A stretch of 64,000 bases of DNA, taken from contig NZ_LWMU01000103.1 of NCBI RefSeq assembly GCF_001639275.1, positions 21,698 to 85,697 of the forward strand. The letters are read 5' to 3'. The notes beneath the pieces are model-generated. The model searched no databases. It was not told where the DNA came from and saw only the letters and a program-made list of their open reading frames with translations. Source of the stretch: Methanobrevibacter oralis. Lineage in GTDB: Archaea > Methanobacteriota > Methanobacteria > Methanobacteriales > Methanobacteriaceae. Positions 1-9,066 of the stretch are shown here, one piece after another; the first letter of the stretch is position 1; each line of letters opens with the position of its first letter. The translations under genes and the position numbers were made by a program.

Positions 1-427
1 TCCAGTATTACTTGGTGCAAATTTTGCAATTGGTGTAGATATAGATATTAATTCAGTTAGATTGGCTCGTGAGGTTGCAGATAAGTTAAATGTTGATTTT
101 GTAAAATTTATCAATAAAGATATTTGTGATTTAGATGAAATGTTTGATGTAGATACTATATTTCAAAATCCTCCATTTGGATCTCAAAGAAAAGCTAAAA
201 AAGGTCGAGATTTAAAATTTGTAAAAAAAGCATTAGGTTTTTCTGCTAATGTATTATATTCATTTCACATGGCTTCAACAGAGGAATATCTTATAAATTA
301 TTATCAAAATAATGATTTAAAAATTACTCATATTTTTAGATACAAATTCCCTATTCCAAATATTTATGAATTTCACACAAAAGAAAAGAAAGACATTGAT
401 GTAATAGTGTTTAGAGCGATTGTTTAA
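1..427 (+). CDS. METTL5-like RNA/DNA adenine methylase, 3' part
   Basis: The reading frame is open from base 2 and is cut by the window edge, so the true start is missing. The visible N-terminal part reads LGANFAIGVDID, a class I SAM-binding motif I with its following acidic residue. About 45 residues later comes NPPFG, the catalytic NPPF motif of amino-methyltransferases acting on adenine. The segments YSFHMASTEE and FPIPNIYEFHTKEKKDIDV resemble the end of the METTL5 family, which methylates small-subunit rRNA in eukaryotes. An rRNA substrate here is inferred. A T-rich stretch follows the stop at 425-427. The family call is good; the exact target is not known. Confidence 0.8.
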   Translation, partial: PVLLGANFAIGVDIDINSVRLAREVADKLNVDFVKFINKDICDLDEMFDVDTIFQNPPFGSQRKAKKGRDLKFVKKALGFSANVLYSFHMASTEEYLINYYQNNDLKITHIFRYKFPIPNIYEFHTKEKKDIDVIVFRAIV

Positions 428-637
428 TCTTTATTTTTTTAAATTATTTTAATTTTTTATTTAGCATGCCTAAAAATCAATATCTTTATATACTATTTTA
501 TATATATTTTATATTAATATATTCTCTGAGTATAAAAAAAGTTGGTAGCATGAAAAGAAGCTACAGATATTATAAGTGATATAATATTTTGTAAATGTAT
601 TAGTCTTTTAGTGATAGCTATATAAATGTAGGATAAT

Positions 638-671
638 CTTTATATACTTTATTTACGAATACATAGTAATA
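638..671 (+). promoter_or_regulatory. TATA box with a nearly leaderless start
   Basis: CTTTATATAC at 638-647 is a good archaeal TATA box. Its centre is about 28 bases before the ATG at 672, so a typical start site about 25 bases downstream falls within a few bases of the ATG. No Shine-Dalgarno sequence is visible just before the ATG. This suggests a leaderless or nearly leaderless mRNA. Confidence 0.5.
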
Positions 672-1499
672 ATGTATAAAGATGAGCTATCTATATTTAT
701 TCCAAACTCATTTCTTTCTGAGTCTAAAGATCAAAAAGTTCGTACTTATAAAGTAGGAATTTTAGGAAGAGCTTTAGGCGTATTTCAGGTTGATAATGCG
801 GTTATTTATAATGATAATCATATTAAAAATGAAGATGGAGAAAATGATGGGGAATTTATTGCTGAAATTTTGAATTTTATGAATACTCCACAGTATTTAA
901 GGAAACAAGCATTTCCTATTAAAGCAAAATTAAAGCATGTTGGTATTCTTCCACCACTTAGGACTCCGAATCATCCTGTTAATGATCAACCAGACGTGGG
1001 TGATTATAGACAAGGATTTACCGTTAAAAGAAATAAGAAAGGAACTTTTGTAGATATAGGTATGGATAAACTTGCATTCTGCAAAGAACAACTTTCAGTT
1101 AAAAAAATTTTTGACTTTAAGATAACTAAAATTGCTAAGAAAGAAGTAATAGTCACACCTGATAAACCAGATGACATTTACTGGGGATATAATGTAATAT
1201 CTTCTTATAAGAGTCTTAAAAATAGCTTAAAATTAATAAAACCAGATTTTGTAGTTGAAACTACGAAGTATGGAGATTATATTGATTCTATTTTTGATGA
1301 ATTAAAAAATAAAGTAGATGAATGTAAAAGTATTGCTATTTTATTTGGTGGCCCATATTCTTCAATTCTTGAAGATGTATCTAATGGAAATTGGGATTAT
1401 ATTAAATTAAATTCTATTCCCAATCAAGGTACTGAAACTGTTAGGACTGAAGAGGCGGTTGTCGCTACACTTTCTTTATTTAACTTTATGAGATTTTAA
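672..1499 (+). CDS. SPOUT-family RNA methyltransferase (DUF171 / COG2106)
   Basis: This 275-residue protein looks like the archaeal DUF171/COG2106 family, SPOUT-fold RNA methyltransferases related to human SPOUT1/C9orf114. Recognisable parts are the N-terminal SIFIPNSF, the GRALGVFQVDNAVIYND strand, the LRKQAFPI and LPPLRTP segments, and the C-terminal SIAILFGGPYSSI and NSIPNQGTETVRTEEA stretches. The last fits a knotted SAM site and has the expected N-x-x-P-x-Q-G-T-x-T-x-R-x-E-E pattern. In Methanobacteriales this gene commonly sits just before the rpl3 operon, as it does here. Length is normal. The RNA target is unknown; uridine N3 methylation is only a proposed role for the family. Confidence 0.8.
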   Translation: MYKDELSIFIPNSFLSESKDQKVRTYKVGILGRALGVFQVDNAVIYNDNHIKNEDGENDGEFIAEILNFMNTPQYLRKQAFPIKAKLKHVGILPPLRTPNHPVNDQPDVGDYRQGFTVKRNKKGTFVDIGMDKLAFCKEQLSVKKIFDFKITKIAKKEVIVTPDKPDDIYWGYNVISSYKSLKNSLKLIKPDFVVETTKYGDYIDSIFDELKNKVDECKSIAILFGGPYSSILEDVSNGNWDYIKLNSIPNQGTETVRTEEAVVATLSLFNFMRF

Positions 1500-1841
1500 T
1501 TCTCTATTGTTTATTAGTTTTTATCACTTGCTAATAGATGATTCGCTCAACTTTTTATACATTGTGTTTTTGGGACTCACCTAAAAAATACTTAGCACAG
1601 ATGATTTATACATTAAACATGTTTCTATTTGTGCTTCAATTTAGATTAGCTCGATAGAATATATTAAATTTAATATTTATCTAGTTACAAGTTTTTTTTG
1701 TAACTATTTATTATTTCAGATGGGATTGTATTATTAATAATCTTATCAACTAGAATAATAACTATTATTTTGGTTATTATCAACTTTAAATTAAATTAAT
1801 TAAAAAATAAAAGGAAAATATAAATTAGGAGGTTAAAATAA
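1500..1841 (+). promoter_or_regulatory. Long AT-rich leader/promoter region before the rpl3 operon
   Basis: No gene is visible in these 342 bases. Several TATA-like stretches occur, for example around 1608-1615 and 1662-1682. A hairpin GTTACAA...TTGTAAC lies at about 1684-1705, with a T-rich loop. The region ends in GGAGGT, the ribosome-binding site of rpl3. The large size suggests either a distal promoter with a structured 5' leader or several promoters driving the superoperon. The start site cannot be placed from sequence alone. Confidence 0.45.
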
Positions 1842-2852
1842 ATGGTAAGACATCACCAGCCAAGAAAAGGGTCAGTTGCTTTTAGTCCAAGAAAAAGAGC
1901 AGCTAAAGAAACTCCTAGTGTAAAATCTTGGCCTCAAAATGATGAACCTAAATTACTCGGCCTAGCAGGTTACAAAGTCGGTATGACTCATGCTTTAGTC
2001 ATTGATACTGATAAAAACTCTCCAACAAATGGTATGGAAGTTTTCACTCCAGTAACTGTATTAGAAGTACCTCCAGTCGTAGTAATGGGAATTAGAGCAT
2101 ATGAAAAAACTTCTCGTGGTTTAAAAGTTATCACTGAAGTAATTGCAGATAATTTGGATGAAGAACTTTCTAGGAAAATTTCTCTTCCTAAAGAGTACAA
2201 TAAATCTGAAGCTATTGCAAAAATACAAGGTGTATTAGAAAACACAGAAGATATTAAGGTCTTAGTACACACAAATCCAAAAGTAACTAGCGTACCTAAG
2301 AAAAAACCAGATATTTTTGAATGTGGTATTGGGGGAGCAAATCCTGAAGAAAAATTAAATACCGCATTAGAATTATTAGGTAATGAGGTAAAAGCTAATG
2401 AAATCTTTAATGAAGGCGAATTTGTAGATGCAATTGCTACTACAAAAGGAAAAGGATTCCAAGGTGTAGTTAAAAGATGGGGAATTAGGATTCAATATGG
2501 TAAAGCTGTAAGGGCAGGTAAAGGTAGACACGTTGGTTCTATTGGTCCTTGGACTCCACGTAGGACTATGTGGACTGTAGCTCAAGCAGGTCAAATGGGG
2601 TACCATAAAAGAACTGAATTCAATAAAAGAATATTAAAAATCGCATCTGCTGACGAAGTCGATCAGATTAACCCTGATGGGGGATTTGTGAAATATGGTG
2701 TTGTTAAAAATGATTATGTTTTAGTAAAAGGTTCTCTTCCAGGACCATCTAAAAGGTTAGTAATCTTAAGACAACCTATTAGACCTAATAACAAAGCTGA
2801 GGATATACCTCAAATTAATTACATTAGTACTAAATCTAAACAAGGGGTATAA
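1842..2852 (+). CDS. rpl3: Ribosomal protein uL3
   Basis: Large-subunit protein that binds 23S rRNA near the peptidyl-transferase centre. The 336-residue archaeal form starts MVRHHQPRKGSVAFSPRKRA. It holds the signature block KGKGFQGVVKRWG followed by GRHVGSIGPWTPRRT near residues 200-235. The start has a strong GGAGGT site six to ten bases upstream. It opens the S10-like superoperon and is followed after two bases by rpl4, so the two are probably translationally coupled. Length and sequence are normal for the family. Confidence 0.98.
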   Translation: MVRHHQPRKGSVAFSPRKRAAKETPSVKSWPQNDEPKLLGLAGYKVGMTHALVIDTDKNSPTNGMEVFTPVTVLEVPPVVVMGIRAYEKTSRGLKVITEVIADNLDEELSRKISLPKEYNKSEAIAKIQGVLENTEDIKVLVHTNPKVTSVPKKKPDIFECGIGGANPEEKLNTALELLGNEVKANEIFNEGEFVDAIATTKGKGFQGVVKRWGIRIQYGKAVRAGKGRHVGSIGPWTPRRTMWTVAQAGQMGYHKRTEFNKRILKIASADEVDQINPDGGFVKYGVVKNDYVLVKGSLPGPSKRLVILRQPIRPNNKAEDIPQINYISTKSKQGV

Positions 2853-2854
2853 TC

Positions 2855-3619
2855 ATGAAAGTTAATGTTTATTCAATTAATGGGGAAGTTAAAGAAGAAA
2901 TTGAACTTCCAGCTATTTTTAATGAGGTATACAGACCAGATTTAATCAAAAGAGCTGTACTTTCTGCACAATCTGCTAGAGTACAACCTTGGGGTAATGA
3001 TCCTGAAGCTGGTAAAAGAACCACCGCTAAAGGTTGGGGTTCTGGTAGAGGAACTGCAAGAGTACCTAGGATTAAAAATGGTTCCAAAGCAGCTTTTGTA
3101 CCAATGGCTGTTGGTGGTAGGAGAGCTCACCCTACTCGAGCTGAAAAAAATCATCACGAAAAAATCAACATAAAAGAAAGGAGATTTGCAATTAGATCTG
3201 CTATAGCAGCAACTACTAATAGAAAAATTGTTGAAAACAGAGGTCACAAAGTTGCAGATTTAGAACAAGTACCTATTATTGTTGAAGATGAAATATGTTC
3301 TGTTAAAACTACTAAACAAACTCGTGAAATCTTTGAAAAATTAGGAGTTTATGATGATATTATCCGTGCTAAAGAAGGTAAAAGGATAAGAGCGGGTAGA
3401 GGTAAAACTAGAGGAAGAAAATACAAAAAAGTAAAAGGACCCCTTTTAGTTGTTGGTGAAGATGATGGTATCAGTTTAAGTGCAAGAAACCATGCAGGTT
3501 TAGATGTTGTGGTTGTTGAAAACTTAAATGCTGAATTATTAGCACCAGGTACTCACCCAGGAAGACTTACTATTTACACAAAATCAGCTGTTGAAAAATT
3601 AGGAGGTTTATTCCAATAA
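2855..3619 (+). CDS. rpl4: Ribosomal protein uL4
   Basis: Large-subunit protein lining the polypeptide exit tunnel. The 254-residue sequence has the long basic loop expected to reach the tunnel, with WGSGRGTARVPRIKNGSKA and GGRRAHPTRAEKNHHEKIN near residues 65-105. A further basic run RAGRGKTRGRKYKKVKGPLL lies near residues 180-200. It starts two bases after the rpl3 stop, with AAGGGG inside the end of rpl3 as a possible ribosome-binding site. It is the archaeal form (L4P) with no visible defect. Confidence 0.97.
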   Translation: MKVNVYSINGEVKEEIELPAIFNEVYRPDLIKRAVLSAQSARVQPWGNDPEAGKRTTAKGWGSGRGTARVPRIKNGSKAAFVPMAVGGRRAHPTRAEKNHHEKINIKERRFAIRSAIAATTNRKIVENRGHKVADLEQVPIIVEDEICSVKTTKQTREIFEKLGVYDDIIRAKEGKRIRAGRGKTRGRKYKKVKGPLLVVGEDDGISLSARNHAGLDVVVVENLNAELLAPGTHPGRLTIYTKSAVEKLGGLFQ

Positions 3620-3642
3620 TTTGGATAAATAAGGTGATTATT

Positions 3643-3903
3643 ATGGATTCATATTCAATTATTATTAAACCTCATGTTAGTGAAAAAACAATGAATTTAA
3701 TAGATGAAAATAATGAGATTGCTTTCGTTGTTAGGCGTACTGCTAATAAAAATGTTATTAAAAGAGCTTTTGAAGAGTTATACGAAGAAAAAGTAGCTAA
3801 AGTTAATACTCATATTACTCCTAAAGGTGTAAAAGTAGCATATATTAAACTCGTTGAAGATGAAAGGGCAGAAGAACTCGCTGTCAGATTAGGACTATTC
3901 TAA
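3643..3903 (+). CDS. rpl23: Ribosomal protein uL23
   Basis: Exit-tunnel rim protein of the large subunit and docking point for nascent-chain factors such as SRP. The product is 86 residues (MDSYSIIIKPHVSEKTMNL onward) with the conserved KPHVSEK start and the VKVNTHITPKGVKVAYIKL-like end. An in-frame GTG lies nine bases upstream at 3634. It overlaps the GGTGAT ribosome-binding site at 3633-3638, so the ATG at 3643 is preferred. It sits between rpl4 and rpl2 as is usual in archaea. Confidence 0.95.
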   Translation: MDSYSIIIKPHVSEKTMNLIDENNEIAFVVRRTANKNVIKRAFEELYEEKVAKVNTHITPKGVKVAYIKLVEDERAEELAVRLGLF

Positions 3904-3915
3904 GGAGAAATTATA

Positions 3916-4641
3916 ATGGGAAAACGATTAATTCATCAAAGAAGAGGAAAAGGAACTCCTGTACACCGTGTTGCTTCTCATCGTTTCAAAGATAAAATCA
4001 GATACAGATCTTATGATGCTTTAGAAAAAAAAGGTAGTATTAAAGGGAGAGTCATAGACATTGTACATGACCCAGCAAGGACTGCTCCTATTGCAGAAGT
4101 AAAATTTGAAAATGGTGAAAAGAAATTTGTTTTAGCACCTGAAAGCATTCAAATTGATGATGAAATTGAATGTGGTATTTCTGCTCCTATTAAGTTTGGA
4201 AATACATTACCTCTTGCTGAAATTCCTGAAGGTACTCCAATTTATGATATTGAAAACACACCTGGAGATGGTGGTCGTTTTGTAAGATCTTCTGGAACTT
4301 ATGCTTCAGTTATCACTCATGATGCAAATCAAGCTGTTGTAGAATTGCCATCTGGGGAATTAAAATATTTAAATCCTAAATGTCGTGCAAGTATTGGTGT
4401 TGTAGCTGGTGGAGGAAGAAAAGAAAAACCATTCCTTAAAGCAGGTAAAAAATGGCATGCTTACAAAGCTAAAGGTAAGAAGTTCATGACTGTTAGAGGA
4501 GTAGCAATGAATGCTGTTGACCACCCTCATGGTGGAGGTAACAGACAACATCCTGGTCGTCCTACTACTGTTTCAAGACATGCACCACCGGGAAGAAAAG
4601 TTGGTTCAATTGCAGCTAAAAGAACAGGTTTAAAAAGATAG
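3916..4641 (+). CDS. rpl2: Ribosomal protein uL2
   Basis: Large-subunit protein needed for subunit association and peptidyl-transferase activity. The 241-residue protein begins MGKRLIHQRRGKGTPVHR. It carries the universal C-terminal signature MNAVDHPHGGGNRQHPGRPTTVSR at about residues 195-218, including the histidine region implicated in function. A GGAG site precedes the ATG. There are twelve bases between the rpl23 stop and this start. This is the typical archaeal L2P length. Confidence 0.98.
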   Translation: MGKRLIHQRRGKGTPVHRVASHRFKDKIRYRSYDALEKKGSIKGRVIDIVHDPARTAPIAEVKFENGEKKFVLAPESIQIDDEIECGISAPIKFGNTLPLAEIPEGTPIYDIENTPGDGGRFVRSSGTYASVITHDANQAVVELPSGELKYLNPKCRASIGVVAGGGRKEKPFLKAGKKWHAYKAKGKKFMTVRGVAMNAVDHPHGGGNRQHPGRPTTVSRHAPPGRKVGSIAAKRTGLKR

Positions 4642-4656
4642 ATAGAGGGTGTTTCA

Positions 4657-5067
4657 TTGGCAAGAAAAGTATTTAAATATAAAGGTTATACTCTTGAAGA
4701 ACTACAAGAAATGTCTTTAGAGGATGTAATGAAATTATTCCCAGCAAGACAAAGAAGATCTTTAAAAAGAGGATTTTTACCAAGACAACAAATTGTTTTG
4801 GATAAAATGAGAAAATTAAATAAGGAAGGAAGTAAAAATGGTCGTCCTGTTGTAATTAGGACCCATTGTAGAGATATGATTGTTATACCTGAAATGGTTG
4901 GAACTACTTTTGGTATTTATGATGGTCATAATTTTGTTGAAGTAACTATTGAACCAGAAATGATTGGTCATTATTTTGGTGAATTTGCACCAACTAGACA
5001 AAGAGTTCAACATGGAGACCCAGGTATGGGTGCTACAAGATCATCTATGTTTGTACCACTTAAATAA
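4657..5067 (+). CDS. rps19: Ribosomal protein uS19
   Basis: Small-subunit head protein contacting the A-site finger and uS13. The 136-residue product contains [20 protein letters not shown] at about residues 65-84, then [10 protein letters not shown] and [10 protein letters not shown], all typical of S19P. The start is TTG at 4657, preceded by GAGGGTGT at a good distance; there is no ATG nearby in frame. TTG starts recur in this window (rps14, adkA, eno). Confidence 0.95.
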   Translation: MARKVFKYKGYTLEELQEMSLEDVMKLFPARQRRSLKRGFLPRQQIVLDKMRKLNKEGSKNGRPVVIRTHCRDMIVIPEMVGTTFGIYDGHNFVEVTIEPEMIGHYFGEFAPTRQRVQHGDPGMGATRSSMFVPLK

Positions 5068-5079
5068 GGAGATTAGATC

Positions 5080-5544
5080 ATGGCTAAAAAATACGCTTAT
5101 AATAAAGATGTTGACGAAGCAAAAACTGCACGTGCTATGGCAAGTTCTCTTAAAATTTCTCCAAAACACAGTGTTGAGATTTGCAGTGCAATCAGAGGAA
5201 TGGATGTGGAAAAAGCTAAAAATTACCTTAATGATGTTATTGCGATGAAAAAATCAGTTCCTTTCAAAAGACATAATAAAAAAGTTGGTCATAGAAAAGG
5301 ACAAGAAGGATGGCCTTCTGGTAGGTATCCTGTAAAAGCAGCTGAGCAAATTTTAAGAGTTTTAGAAAATGCTGAAGCTAATGCTGAATACAAAGGTATG
5401 GATACTGAAAGGTTATTCATTGAACATATTTCTAGTCATAGAGGATTAGTAATTAAAGGTTACATTCCAAGAGCATTCGGTAGAACAACTCCTTTCAATA
5501 CATCAACTACTCATATTCAAATAGTCTTACAGGAGGCTAACTAA
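5080..5544 (+). CDS. rpl22: Ribosomal protein uL22
   Basis: Large-subunit protein that reaches into the exit tunnel. The 154 residues include the long beta-hairpin region [20 protein letters not shown] (about 65-84) and the end [20 protein letters not shown], both typical of archaeal L22P. AAGGAG precedes the ATG. The stop codon TAA shares its last A with the ATG of rps3 (TAATG), so the two genes are tightly coupled. Confidence 0.96.
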   Translation: MAKKYAYNKDVDEAKTARAMASSLKISPKHSVEICSAIRGMDVEKAKNYLNDVIAMKKSVPFKRHNKKVGHRKGQEGWPSGRYPVKAAEQILRVLENAEANAEYKGMDTERLFIEHISSHRGLVIKGYIPRAFGRTTPFNTSTTHIQIVLQEAN

Positions 5545-6302
5545 TGATAGAAAAAGATTTTGTCACAGAAGGTCTTAGAAGAACCAGAATTGACGAATAT
5601 TTAGAAAAAGAATTGGAGAGAGCAGGATACGGGGGTATGGATGTTCAAATCACACCTTTAGGTACTATGGTCGTTGTTTATGCTGAAAGACCTGGTATGG
5701 TTATAGGTAGAGGTGGAAAAAATGTTAGAACTATTACTAACACTTTAAAAGATGAATTTGGATTAGATAATCCTCAAATTGAAGTTAAAGAAGTTGATGT
5801 ACCTGAACTCAATCCTAAAATTATGGCTTATAAAATTTCTAACATGTTACAAAGAGGAATGCACTTCAGAAGAGTAGCTTACTCTACTATTCGTAGAATT
5901 ATGGGTGCAGGAGCTCAAGGTGTAGAAATTACTATTTCTGGTAAAATCAGAGGTTCAAGATCTGCTGTAGCTAAATTTGTCGAAGGTTATATTAAAAAAT
6001 GTGGAGAACCTTCCATTAGATTTGTTGAAGAAGGATTCGCTACTGTTAAATTAAAACCTGGTGTTTTGGGAATTTATGTAAGAATTATGCCACCTGAAAC
6101 CGTATTACCTGATTCAGTTGAGATTCTACCTTCAACTGTAACCATTGTTGAAAATGGTGAAGTTGTTGAAGAGGAAGAAATTGATATTGAAAGCGAAGAA
6201 ATCATTGAAGATGATATCATTGAAGAAGTAGAAGATCTTGACGAATTAGAAGAAGTTGTCGAAGAAGAATCTGCTGAAGAAGTAGAAAATGATGATAGTT
6301 AA
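5544..6302 (+). CDS. rps3: Ribosomal protein uS3 with an acidic C-terminal tail
   Basis: Small-subunit protein at the mRNA entry channel. Residues 1-200 are standard: an N-terminal KH domain with GMVIGRGGKNVRTI near residues 52-65, and the S3 C-domain with RRIMGAGAQGVEITISGKIR near 115-135. From about residue 195 to the end at 252 the chain becomes almost wholly acidic (runs of E, D, I and V), a low-complexity tail. Acidic extensions of uS3 occur in some archaea; a function for this one is unknown. It overlaps the rpl22 stop by one base. Confidence 0.96.
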   Translation: MIEKDFVTEGLRRTRIDEYLEKELERAGYGGMDVQITPLGTMVVVYAERPGMVIGRGGKNVRTITNTLKDEFGLDNPQIEVKEVDVPELNPKIMAYKISNMLQRGMHFRRVAYSTIRRIMGAGAQGVEITISGKIRGSRSAVAKFVEGYIKKCGEPSIRFVEEGFATVKLKPGVLGIYVRIMPPETVLPDSVEILPSTVTIVENGEVVEEEEIDIESEEIIEDDIIEEVEDLDELEEVVEEESAEEVENDDS

Positions 6303-6334
6303 AATTAATTTAATTATCTTAAAGAGTTGGAACA

Positions 6335-6541
6335 ATGGCGATTTTAAGAAGTAAAGAAATTTGGGATATGGAAGTTGATGAGATTCAAGAAAAATTAGTT
6401 GAACTCAAAATTGAATTATCCAAAAATGTTTCTAAAAGTGCAGCTGCCGGGGTAAGTGAAAACCCTGGAAAAATTAGAGAATTAAAAAGAACAATTGCTC
6501 GTGTTCTTACAATATTAAATGAAAAACAAAAGGAGAATTAA
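6335..6541 (+). CDS. rpl29: Ribosomal protein uL29
   Basis: Small helical protein near the exit tunnel. The 68 residues contain LRSKEIWDMEVDEIQEKLVE and the signature NPGKIRELKRTIARVLTIL at about residues 43-61. GAGTTGG lies upstream of the ATG as a weaker ribosome-binding site, after a 32-base gap from rps3. The stop TAA is directly followed by the ATG of the aIF1 gene. Confidence 0.95.
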   Translation: MAILRSKEIWDMEVDEIQEKLVELKIELSKNVSKSAAAGVSENPGKIRELKRTIARVLTILNEKQKEN

Positions 6542-6880
6542 ATGTCAAAAATCTGTGATGTATGTGGGCTTCCCGAAGAACTTTGTGTTTGCGAAGAAAT
6601 AGCACGTGAAGTTCAGTCTCTAAAAGTTTTCACTGTCAGGAGAAGATTCGGTAAACTCATGACTATTATCGAAGGTATAGATGAACATGATATAGATATC
6701 AAAGAACTTACTAAGACTCTTAAAGCAAAATGTGCTTGTGGAGGAACAGCTAAAAATGGTCAAATAGAACTTCAAGGAGATCATAAAGTTAAAGTAAAGA
6801 AAGTTTTATCTGATTTAGGGTTTTCATCTGATACTATTGAGATCCGTGAATCTAAAAAGAGTAATAAGAAAAGGAAATAA
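6542..6880 (+). CDS. Translation initiation factor aIF1 (SUI1 family)
   Basis: Start-codon selection factor bound to the small subunit. The 112-residue product starts MSKICDVCGLPEELCVCEEI, a small zinc-binding-type cysteine cluster. The SUI1 core follows, with TVRRRFGKLMTIIEGID, the CACGGTAKNGQIELQGDH segment at about residues 62-80, and KVLSDLGFSSDTIEI. Its position between rpl29 and the RNase P gene is the usual one in Euryarchaeota. The ATG follows the rpl29 stop with no gap, and AAGGAG in the rpl29 end serves as the ribosome-binding site. Confidence 0.95.
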   Translation: MSKICDVCGLPEELCVCEEIAREVQSLKVFTVRRRFGKLMTIIEGIDEHDIDIKELTKTLKAKCACGGTAKNGQIELQGDHKVKVKKVLSDLGFSSDTIEIRESKKSNKKRK

Positions 6881-6965
6881 TTCATCTATTCGATATTTAT
6901 GTTTTTCAATAACATATTGTAATTTTCTGCATTATTTATTGTAAATATTATAAGAGATTGAAATT

Positions 6966-7244
6966 ATGATTACGTCGAATAATTTAGTTCATCATGAATT
7001 TATTGGATTAAATGTTTATGTATCAAGTATTAAAAATAAATCTCTTAAATTAAATGGGATTATTATTGATGAGACAAAAAATACCATTAAAATAGAAAAA
7101 TCGGATAAATCTGAAAAGATTATTCCAAAGAAAGGTTCAATATTTACTTTTGAACTTTCTAATGGGGAAAAAGTTGAAGTTGATGGTAATATTTTGTCTA
7201 TTCGTCCTGAAGATAGAATAAAAAAAAGGTTTAAAAAAATATAA
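6966..7244 (+). CDS. rnp1: Ribonuclease P protein component 1 (Rpp29/Pop4)
   Basis: Protein subunit of archaeal RNase P, which removes tRNA 5' leaders. The 92 residues fit the Rpp29 Sm-like barrel: [11 protein letters not shown], then [30 protein letters not shown] and [16 protein letters not shown]. There is an 85-base gap after aIF1 with no strong ribosome-binding site before the ATG. The gene is followed closely by rps17, as in most Euryarchaeota, where RNase P protein genes ride in the ribosomal operon. Confidence 0.93.
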   Translation: MITSNNLVHHEFIGLNVYVSSIKNKSLKLNGIIIDETKNTIKIEKSDKSEKIIPKKGSIFTFELSNGEKVEVDGNILSIRPEDRIKKRFKKI

Positions 7245-7255
7245 ATGGTGATAAT

Positions 7256-7573
7256 ATGGTCGGACTTAATGTTCAAGAACCAGAAACTACATGCGATGAT
7301 CCTAACTGTCCTTTCCATGGGACTTTACCAGTAAGGGGTCAAGTTCTTGAAGGTGTTGTTGTGAGTAACAAAGCTGAAAGAACTATTAGTGTTGAACGTA
7401 GTTACTATAAATTCATTAGAAAGTATGAAAGATACGAAAAAAGGAAATCTAAAATCAATGTTCACAAACCAGATTGTTTTAATGTGAATGTTGGTGATTC
7501 TGTAAAAATTGCAGAATGTAGACCATTAAGTAAAACAAAGCATTTTGTTTTAATTGAAGTTAAAGGAGAGTAA
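7256..7573 (+). CDS. rps17: Ribosomal protein uS17
   Basis: Small-subunit OB-fold protein that helps fold the 16S 5' domain. The 105 residues contain [20 protein letters not shown], the core [20 protein letters not shown] and the end [20 protein letters not shown], all typical of archaeal S17P. GGTGAT precedes the ATG by a few bases, directly after the rnp1 stop. Confidence 0.96.
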   Translation: MVGLNVQEPETTCDDPNCPFHGTLPVRGQVLEGVVVSNKAERTISVERSYYKFIRKYERYEKRKSKINVHKPDCFNVNVGDSVKIAECRPLSKTKHFVLIEVKGE

Positions 7574-7577
7574 ATAT

Positions 7578-7976
7578 ATGAAACCATTAACCTCAAGTGT
7601 ATCTAAAGCATTACCTATTGGAGCTACTCTTCAATGTGTTGACAATACTGGAGCACGTGAAATTGAAATCATATCCGTAAAAGGATTCAAAGGTGTAAGA
7701 AGAAGACTCGACGTTGCTGGAGTTGGGGATTTAGTTGTTGCTTCTGTTAAAAAAGGAACTACAGATATGAGAAGAGAAATTGTTAATGCAGTTGTAGTTA
7801 GGCAAAAAAAAGAGTACAGACGTGCTGATGGGCTTCGTGTTAAATTTGAAGATAATGCAGCAGTTATTATTACTCCTGAAGGAATATTAAAAGGATCTGA
7901 AGTAAGAGGTCCTGTAGCTAAAGAAGCAGCTGATAGATGGCCTAGTGTTGGTAGTGCAGCAAGTATATTAGTATAA
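7578..7976 (+). CDS. rpl14: Ribosomal protein uL14
   Basis: Large-subunit interface protein. The 132-residue product has [20 protein letters not shown] and the [14 protein letters not shown] strand, which are diagnostic. An in-frame TTG 24 bases upstream would add eight residues. The AAAGGAG site at 7563-7569 lies between them, so the ATG at 7578 is the start. Four bases separate it from rps17. Confidence 0.96.
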   Translation: MKPLTSSVSKALPIGATLQCVDNTGAREIEIISVKGFKGVRRRLDVAGVGDLVVASVKKGTTDMRREIVNAVVVRQKKEYRRADGLRVKFEDNAAVIITPEGILKGSEVRGPVAKEAADRWPSVGSAASILV

Positions 7977-7985
7977 GGTGAAAAA

Positions 7986-8336
7986 ATGTCAAAACAACCA
8001 AGAAAACAAAGAAAAGCTCTTTATAATGCTCCTGCTCACACTCGTGGTAAACATTTAAATGTTACCTTAAGTAAAGAATTAAGGGCAGATATTGGTAAGA
8101 GATCTTTACCAATCAGATCAGGAGATACAGTTAGAGTTCTCCGTGGAGATTTCGACGGACATGAAGGAAAGGTTATTGATGTAAATTATTCTTCATATAA
8201 AGTAACAATTGAAGAAGTTACTTTAGCTAAACCTGATGGAACTACCACTTTTCTCCCAGTAGACCCTTCTAACTTAATGATTATTGACGCAGACTTAGAT
8301 GACGATAGAAGAATTAAAAATAAAGGAGATAGTTAA
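7986..8336 (+). CDS. rpl24: Ribosomal protein uL24
   Basis: Early 23S rRNA-binding assembly protein. The 116 residues include the archaeal N-terminus [18 protein letters not shown] and a KOW motif in [20 protein letters not shown] at about residues 42-61. GGTGA precedes the ATG. The stop overlaps the upstream region of rps4e, which starts one base later at 8338. Confidence 0.96.
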   Translation: MSKQPRKQRKALYNAPAHTRGKHLNVTLSKELRADIGKRSLPIRSGDTVRVLRGDFDGHEGKVIDVNYSSYKVTIEEVTLAKPDGTTTFLPVDPSNLMIIDADLDDDRRIKNKGDS

Positions 8337-8337
8337 T

Positions 8338-9066
8338 ATGGCTAAAATGGGATCTAGAAAACATCTTAAAAGATATAAAGCACCAAAATCTTGGCCAATT
8401 CATCCTAAAGAAGATACCTGGACTGTAAAACCTTCTGCAGGTTCACACTCTATTGAAGATTCAATTCCTTTAACTTTAGTTATTAGAGATATCTTAAAAT
8501 TAGCTGATAACTCTAGAGAAGCTAAAAGGATTATTAACTCAGGTAATGTTTTAGTAGATGGAAAAGTAGTTAAAGATTATAAATTCCCTGTTGGTTTTAT
8601 GGATATTGTTGATATTCCTAAAACTGGTGAATCTTACAGAGTTCTCTTAGATAGAAAATCTAGATTACAATTAGATTTAATTGAAGATAATACTTTAAAA
8701 TTATCCAAAATTGTTAACAAATCAACCATTAAAGGTGGTAAAACTCAATTAAACTTCCATGATGGTAAAAATTTAATAGTTGATGAAGATGTATACTCTG
8801 TTGGAGATGTAATTTCTTTAAAAGTACCTGAAAATGAAATTAATGAAATTTATCCATTAAAAGAAGGTGCGATTGTTCTTGTAACTGGAGGTAAACATAC
8901 TGGGGAATTAGGTACTGTAAGTGAAATAATTGAAAATAAATCTTCTAACCCTAACACTATTATTATTGAAAATAGTGCTAAAGAAGAATTTTTAACTTTA
9001 AAAGATTACGCATTTGTAATTGGCGAAGATTCATCTGTAATTTCTTTATTGGAGGTTAACAAATGA
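8338..9066 (+). CDS. rps4e: Ribosomal protein eS4
   Basis: Archaeal/eukaryotic small-subunit protein, absent from bacteria. The 242 residues start [20 protein letters not shown]. They carry an S4-type RNA-binding segment ([19 protein letters not shown], about 61-79) and a KOW-like strand [17 protein letters not shown] near residues 179-195. AAAGGAG at 8324-8330 fits a start at 8338 rather than upstream codons that fall inside rpl24. The TGA stop overlaps the ATG of rpl5 (ATGA). Confidence 0.96.
   Translation: MAKMGSRKHLKRYKAPKSWPIHPKEDTWTVKPSAGSHSIEDSIPLTLVIRDILKLADNSREAKRIINSGNVLVDGKVVKDYKFPVGFMDIVDIPKTGESYRVLLDRKSRLQLDLIEDNTLKLSKIVNKSTIKGGKTQLNFHDGKNLIVDEDVYSVGDVISLKVPENEINEIYPLKEGAIVLVTGGKHTGELGTVSEIIENKSSNPNTIIIENSAKEEFLTLKDYAFVIGEDSSVISLLEVNK

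Noticed and set aside
1988..3247. Minus-strand open frames inside rpl3 and rpl4
   Set aside because: They are shadows of the real ribosomal genes, with no ribosome-binding site or family likeness.
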